Source of the DNA: Erythroxylum novogranatense
Taxonomy: Eukaryota; Streptophyta; Magnoliopsida; Malpighiales; Erythroxylaceae
NCBI GenBank assembly: GCA_029891385.1
Contig: CM057227.1
Coordinates: forward strand, 61,505,567 to 61,569,566
Direction of reading: 5' to 3'
DNA: 64,000 bases
Shown: in pieces, positions 58,651 to 64,000 of the stretch
How the letters are laid out: every line of letters starts with the position of its first letter
How positions within the stretch are numbered: the first letter of the stretch is position 1
The notes under the pieces: generated by a model
Seen by the model: the letters and a program-made list of their open reading frames with translations, nothing else
Databases searched by the model: none
Told to the model about the DNA's origin: nothing
Program-made: the position numbers and the translations under genes

Positions 58651-60514
58651 ATGGCACCAGGTCAACCTAAGAAGAAGAATAAGGTTGCACCAAGTAGCTT
58701 AGTACCGACAAAATTGCAGTCGCGTTATCGTCAGCTTCTTGGGAACGCAGCTAATGCATCATCTTCTTGTACACAACCACAAAACTGGACACCTACACCT
58801 TGTCAGCCTACTCCAACACTGAAAGAATTTACACATGCTTGTTCTCAGCCTACTCCAACACCGAGAGAAGTCACACCTGCACCTTCTTAGCCTATTCTAA
58901 CAACAAGAGAAGTCACACCTTCTCAACCTATTACTCATCCTAGAGATAAATATGAACAAATTATGAATCAGCGCCGCAACATTAGTTCTCCATCCACGAC
59001 TCAAGAGATGCCTCCAATTTTGGCTTATCAGACACCAGTAAATCAAACAATTACTGCCACTATGGGTTCTTCTTCTGCAAGCACTGCAGGTTTGATCTTT
59101 CTCAAAACATTGGTGAAATTTATTAACTTTACTTATTTTGCTTATCTAACCAATCAAGAGTATGTTATATGCTTTTTTATTTGCTAATTTTGGATTGACG
59201 ACTGATGCAAGAAAAATAAGGGGTCTTACAAAAGGACACGGATTGGAAAACATTAACAAGGCCATAGGTAAGAGATTGGAGATCGAGATCTCCCCAACTG
59301 AAGGACGACTAACCAACTCCGTACAATCTGCCAAATTATCAAGTGAGATTAGTCTGGTATCTCGAACTTCCTTACCTGTAAAAAAAAAATTTTCAAAAAT
59401 TACAACTGAGGAATTGGATATTGCATTTCATAAGTTAGACGTAAGTATTCTAAACCAATCTAATTTGTATGTTTTTTTCATATGCTTAGAACATTGACCA
59501 ATAATTTATAATTTTGTGCAGCAAAAGTTGGAAATCAAGGGAATGAGGACTAACAACGAAGTAAATGCTACTGTGGAGAAGTTTCTTGCGTTAAGGTCCA
59601 AAGATCAAAGATATAGTTTAAAAAAGCATTTTACCAAGTACGGAAAGGATGTTAAGCCGCATAATGTCACAGTGGCAGAGTGGATGGACTTATGCGAATA
59701 TTGGGAGCAATCAGCTACAAAGGTTAGTTTATTTCATCACAACTATTTTTAGAACTTATTATATTTTAGTATTTATGAATTATGATTTATAGATGTTATA
59801 ATACATTTTTTTACGTGTACAATTAGAAAAAAAGTCAAAAAGCAAAACTTGCTAGGAGTCAGGTCAAATGTCAACCAAACTCTGGCTCCAAGGCCTTTGT
59901 AGCTATACGGCATGAGATTATGAGTTATTATCTTTTTAATTATATTTTATTTTATTGACCTTTCAAATTTTATAATAAATATTACTATTTATATATTTCT
60001 ATACAACCAAGTGACAGAGACGGAGAAGAGTGTGACCGGATGAAGTTATGGTATCACACTCATTATGATGAAAGAAAAGATCAATGGACAACTCCTGAAT
60101 GCAAAGAAAAATGGGTGAGTACATAGTTTATTTATAAATATTTCTTAAATAACATTGTGTATGTAATTAATTTTTTTACTTTTTCAGGACTTAATATGTC
60201 ACGAATTGACACATTCAACTGAACAAGGTTATCCGATGACAGTGGATGAAGTGTGCGACAAAGTCCTGAGGACCAGAACAAATTACATTGTTGGCATGAA
60301 AATGGGGAGTCGACCACAAGGGAAAACTTCAGTCAAAAAGAGACTTCGAGACGAATTAGCAGAGTCCAAGAAGGTTAATGACGGCTTACAGTCTAAAGTC
60401 GATGAATTGACCAAAAAATTTGGAGAAATGTAGGATAAATTAACTACAGAAGTCGAGCAACAAAAAAAGATTTTGGAACTCATATGTTCTACACATAATA
60501 TTCGCGTTGATTAG
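58651..60514 (+). pseudogene. TnpA-like protein with Transposase_24 domain, multi-exon
   Basis: The second CACTA protein, in En/Spm the binder of subterminal repeats. The ATG at 58,651 begins MAPGQPKKKNKVAPSS, then a Pro/Thr-rich repeat (TPTPREVTPAPS-like) broken by a TAG at 58,888. Exons judged from GT..AG edges: 58,651-59,089; 59,212-59,440 (RGLTKGHGLENINKAIGKRL); 59,522-59,722 (RSKDQRYSLKKHFTKYGKDV, and WMDLCEYWEQS); 59,827-about 59,930 (GSKAFVAIRHEI); about 60,010-60,114 (KLWYHTHYDERKDQW); 60,189-60,514, with a Lys/Glu-rich helical end. The conserved pattern is the plant Transposase_24 family. The first junction does not keep frame as I read it, and a TAG at 60,431 cuts the C-terminal helix. 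Confidence 0.85.
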
Positions 60515-60960
60515 ACAAGTACTCATACTGATATATTAGACACTTATGACATATTGTTCATATTAATTACTATATCATGACATCTTTGGGATTTTAAATT
60601 ATATAATTCATTGTCTACATGTATTAAATTCTTGTTACACATTATGTAATCATTCGCAAATCCATGATGTACTCAACAAATTGATAAATTACTAAGTCAA
60701 AATTTCAATTTATAATATTAAATAGTTATTAAATAAATCAGATTTAATATTTTCCCAATTATTAACTATTCAATCACAATAATAATTCCATTAAATTTCA
60801 ATTTTAAAATCATATTCGATTCAAATAAAATTTTAAATTTAATTTTAATAATTCTCACTATTATGAATAATTTCGGATGTGTCATTGAAATTTAATTATA
60901 TAAATTTAAATTTTATTAAAATAAACATTTTAATATATTTAAAAATAAATTTAAACTATT
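60515..60960 (+). other. CACTA: AT-rich stretch after TnpA-like gene
   Basis: Very AT-rich sequence with no gene, presumably the 3' untranslated region and spacer before the right subterminal repeats. Confidence 0.6.
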
Positions 60961-60964
60961 TATC

Positions 60965-61257
60965 ATCAGAGACGTTTAATCCCAAATGTCACAGATTTCC
61001 ATTATTCAACGACGTCTAATAAACGTCACAGAAACTATATTGTTTCCATGACGTTTAATTCCCTCATCGCTCATTCCCCTACGCTTTCATGACATTTTCC
61101 AAAACATTGAAAAATAGCCTAGGCTTCCTCGACGTTTTCTTCAAAACGTCGAGAAAAACATTTCCTTACTCCCCCTTCAACGACGTTTGTGGTGACGATT
61201 TCATAAACGTCAAGATTAACAATCAACGACGTTTTGCTAACATTTGCGACCTTTTTT
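60965..61257 (-). repeat. Right subterminal repeats of CACTA
   Basis: At least eight GACGTTT, GACGTCT or AAACGTC motifs in both directions (about 60,970, 61,004, 61,015, 61,050, 61,131, 61,143, 61,182, 61,213 and 61,229), with an 11 bp hairpin CTCGACGTTTT/AAAACGTCGAG (61,128-61,138 and 61,143-61,153). They match the motifs at the left end. Confidence 0.87.
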
Positions 61258-61290
61258 AAACATCGCAAATTGGGTATTTTTCTTGTAGTG
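61258..61290 (-). repeat. Right terminal inverted repeat of CACTA
   Basis: Ends TTTTTCTTGTAGTG, followed by CCT (61,291-61,293), the copy of the left 46,084-46,086 duplication. Confidence 0.93.
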
Positions 61291-61293
61291 CCT

Positions 61294-61808
61294 GCTTTAG
61301 ATGATGATGGACAATTTGAACATTGATGTTGTGAATATTGATGTAGCTGCTGATAGAGGGCTTGTTCCATTGAGATGATAGATTGAGAAATGTTCTAAAA
61401 AGAGTATCAAAACATTCTTGAAATTGTTTGATGATCTGGAGTGATTCTGATGCCATTGGTTCTTTATAAGTTAATGTCAAGAGCATGTTCGATCCTCAAT
61501 AACAATAATTGAGTTTAACTAAGGCTTCCATATTGATTTTTAAACATTGCTGGTAAAAGTCTTCAAAGTAGTTTAAATTAAATTTGTTGACTAAATCCTA
61601 GTGAAATTTATAATTTGGGGCAATATCAATTGGTGGATACAAACCGTTACTAATTCCAATTTGAATATATGCAATGTGGGGCATGATTACTTCAGATTCT
61701 TTGATACTTTTAGCTTCCTTAAAAATTTGGTAGCTGCTAAAGATTTTGAGAAAGATCTCTCTATCCTTAACAAATATTTCTTTGTAATTTTTAATTGCTA
61801 AAAGGAAT
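61294..61808 (-). pseudogene. Pararetroviral upstream frame, piece next to CACTA
   Basis: On the minus strand, fragments read AIKNYKEIFVKDREIFLKIF, MPHIAYIQIGISNGLYPPID, and after a frame change MASESLQIIKQFQECFDTLF. The same reading frame lies in the 29 bases at the window's right edge, beyond the solo LTR, and a short end lies left of the CACTA element at 46,083-46,000. It is therefore one viral frame cut twice by insertions, upstream of the viral promoter. That suits the last frame of a circular pararetroviral genome, but I do not recognise its family. Confidence 0.6.
61804..61808. repeat. Target-site duplication GGAAT (left) of solo Tekay LTR
   Basis: GGAAT here and at 63,967-63,971, on the two sides of the LTR. 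Confidence 0.95.
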
Positions 61809-63966
61809 TGTTGGACCCCGCTGCCGGAGCCCAACATCGGACATGAGAGCGTGGTGTAAAACATGCTAATTATACATTTAAGGAAAAGACCCGGGTAAGA
61901 TTAATGGACCTGCTGGAAAACAAACTTAAAACCTGCTTTCATGTGATTTAAACAAAAAAATCCATAATTCATGCTCCAGAAGATGAGTTTCATAAAGCTT
62001 TAAGAACATCTCAGACCAAATTACAACTTTGAGTTCAAGAGCCAAAAATACAAAATACTCTTGAACCGATAATACTTGAAATGTAACTAAAGCTCAAAAT
62101 AAACATGACAAAATGGAGTGCTGCCGTAACTCGTGACTCACTCGGTCTCTTGTTCGTCACCTGAATGGGGGAGATAGAGGGGGTGAGCTATAAAGCTCGT
62201 GGGAACAAATTTATAATATAGGAATAAGCAAAGTAATCAAAAATAACTCATTGTCGTGATACTTGTTGAAATCATAGTAATTGAGCATGTATGATTCATA
62301 GCTTGAAAATGTTTGATTCTTGAACAATTCATGATGCATGATTCATAACAACAAATCATAAACACATAACATAGCATAACATGATGGTTTAGGTTGTCCC
62401 TGGTTCATGACGTACTACACACTCCCATAGAAATGATTATGTGTAGACGTAGTTTCGTGGGGGAATCCTTGTGAGAAACCCTGTGCACTAGCGGGCAGGC
62501 GGGAGAAGCCTTTTCGTGAGTCAATGTGCACTTGACTGTTCATGAGGGACATACCACAAACCCACATAAATATGTATGATTCATGTTCTTGTAAACTTGT
62601 TTGCCAAACTGGCACTTGCTTGTAAACTTGCTTGTCGTATATTCGTAAAACATGATTTCATGTACATGTATTCTTGAAAGGAGAAAAACCCCTTTTTCGA
62701 AACCTTTTCATAATTCATGAATGTAAATCATATAGCAACCTATAATCATTCATCATAGTATGTAATGCAATCGTTGATGATGCAATTTAAATGCATTAAA
62801 TCTTTCTTGATTTGAACAAAAGAATGAGTGACTTATATCTTCTATTATAAACATGAACCCACCTTGATTCCTTGCTTTGTCTTGCCTAGGAATGAGTTTC
62901 CTCTTGATCCTCTTGCTCCTCTTACCTCACTTGATTTCCTAAAATAAGAACCAAAATCCCATTCAAAAACCCATGCTGAAACAATATTTCCATTCTTAAC
63001 TTCCATCCAAAATTTCATATCCTTATAGACTGATTCAGAACTTCATTACTTCACAAAACTTGTAGATCTATGTCTCTAGTTTACAACGCATCAAAAATCA
63101 CCTCAAAATGACTTCTGTAGCAAAAGATATGCTCAAAACACTAAAAACATCTTTGCTGGAAAACTGACCTCGCCGCGACGAGGCTCGCTTGTCGCGATGT
63201 GTGGCCTGGCACGTCGCCGCGTGCGGCCCTTATGCACGTCGCGGCGTGCGGCCTAGCACGTCGAGGCGTGCGACCTTACGCACGTCGTGACGTGCTGACG
63301 GGAGGGTCGACTCCGAACCCAGATTTTCGACATTTTTCAACTCTTAATCCTTTCCTTTCTCAACTACAACACATCTAACCCTTGAATCAAGTCCTATACT
63401 TCCTTTCTAAGCTCATTCTAACACAAAATCATCAACAAAATAACAACCCATGAATTTCTACCAAAGTTTATGAAAACCCTAACTCAAACGATTCTACCCC
63501 ATTCTATGCAATACTAAGGTTCAATCCATCTCAAACAAGGATAAAAGAGCTTAACAAACCTGAAGAATGCTTCAAACTTCAAAAATCCTCAACTCTAGCT
63601 TTTCCCCTTTCTTCTTCTTCTTCCTCTCCTCCAACGATACTCTCCTCTTCTTTCTTTCTTCTTCTTATTTTCCTTTCTTTTCTTTTCTTCTTTCTAACTC
63701 TTTTTCCTTCCACCTAAGCCCTAAATGAAAATACAAGGACTAAAATGCCCTTCCATGCAAAGCCCTAATCCCTTCATCTTAAGTGAACTTCCAATAATGC
63801 CCTCACACATTTATTACCCCTTTCATAAACACTTATTCCATACTAAACTCAAATAATTCTTAATTTTCCTCTAATACCTTCAATGAAATCAAACTATACA
63901 ACAATTAATACAATCAAATTAATTCATACTTAATAACATCAAGAGAAACAAATTTGGGGCCCAACA
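61809..63966 (-). mobile_element. Solo LTR of the outer Tekay family
   Basis: Reverse complement of the family LTR at 190-2,359: it begins TGTTGGACCCCGCTGCCGG and ends GGGGCCCAACA; 2,158 bp with a perfect GGAAT duplication and no internal region. Its CG-rich block (63,165-63,305) keeps more intact GTCGCGGCGTGCGG-type units than the full element's 5' LTR. The frame 62,415-62,615 is the LTR's own recurrent frame, not a gene. Confidence 0.94.
63165..63305 (-). repeat. CG-rich block of solo Tekay LTR
   Basis: Four to five repeats of a GCACGTCG(C/A)GGCGTGCGG-like, partly palindromic unit. It is the most regular copy of this block in the window. Confidence 0.8.
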
Positions 63967-63971
63967 GGAAT

Positions 63972-64000
63972 CCTGTAGGGAATTCAGATATAGTGTCTAA
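63972..64000 (-). pseudogene. Pararetroviral upstream frame, continued to window edge
   Basis: The minus strand reads LDTISEFPT, in the same frame as the segment left of the solo LTR once the LTR and one GGAAT copy are set aside. It shows that the viral sequence extends beyond the window. Confidence 0.55.

Larger units (their letters stand above)
46087..61290 (+). mobile_element. CACTA (En/Spm) DNA transposon, 15.2 kb
   Basis: The ends are CACTACAAAAAA at 46,087 and TTCTTGTAGTG at 61,290, with imperfect inverted repeats over about 33 bp. They are flanked by a 3 bp CCT duplication (46,084-46,086 and 61,291-61,293). Both subterminal regions are packed with GACGTTT/AAACGTC motifs. Inside are a TNP2-type transposase gene (49,922-53,523) and a TnpA-like gene (58,651-60,514), both on the plus strand and both broken. 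It lies inside pararetroviral coding sequence. Confidence 0.94.

Noticed and set aside
1..64000. Host gene, defence system or metabolic cluster
   Set aside because: Every frame with recognisable motifs belongs to Ty3/Gypsy, CACTA, LINE-like or pararetroviral sequence; no other conserved protein was seen.

Overview
The window is gene-poor, AT-rich plant DNA, almost wholly made of transposable elements inserted into one another. It belongs to a flowering plant, probably a eudicot with a large genome. The evidence is Tekay/Del-type Ty3/Gypsy chromoviruses with initiator-Met-tRNA primer sites, a CACTA (En/Spm) DNA transposon with TNP2 and Transposase_24 genes, and an endogenous pararetrovirus (Caulimoviridae). 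I cannot name the species. I see no host gene, rRNA, tRNA gene, CRISPR array or prokaryotic system.

Layout. (a) 1-33,693: a minus-strand array of a non-autonomous, LARD-like LTR element arranged internal-LTR-internal-LTR; the left end lies outside the window. LTRs of 4.3 kb enclose only 633 bp of non-coding internal DNA. (b) The first internal copy is split by a plus-strand Tekay element (190-24,195; TSD TATCA). Its pol gene is split by a minus-strand Tekay element (7,112-21,900; TSD GAACC). The gag gene of that second element is split by a 4.37 kb solo LTR (14,348-18,715; TSD TGTCC). (c) 33,694-38,620: the 3' part of an older, decayed plus-strand Gypsy element, into which the array was inserted. 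(d) 38,640-46,083: a minus-strand endogenous pararetrovirus in two head-to-tail copies, one with an internal deletion. (e) 46,087-61,290: a 15.2 kb CACTA element (TSD CCT) carrying both gene types, each interrupted by stops or frameshifts. (f) 61,294-64,000: more pararetroviral coding sequence, split by a 2.16 kb solo Tekay LTR (61,809-63,966; TSD GGAAT). The pararetrovirus therefore probably runs from about 38.6 kb beyond the right edge, interrupted by the CACTA element and the solo LTR.

How the parts relate. Every open frame examined is a retroelement, transposase or viral frame carrying stops, frameshifts or losses of key residues, so little here is likely to make protein. The nesting gives a relative age order: pararetrovirus, then (by adjacency only) the decayed Gypsy, then the LARD array, outer Tekay, inner Tekay, and solo LTR.

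The least expected structure is inside the LTRs. Several Tekay-related families share degenerate units of about 180 bp. In three of the families these units face opposite ways on either side of a short block that differs by family, is CG-rich or tandemly repeated, and diverges faster than the rest of the LTR. The pararetrovirus also has a Cys-x-x-Cys repeat at the start of its movement-protein frame and a 13-nt frame overlap, both present in both tandem copies.
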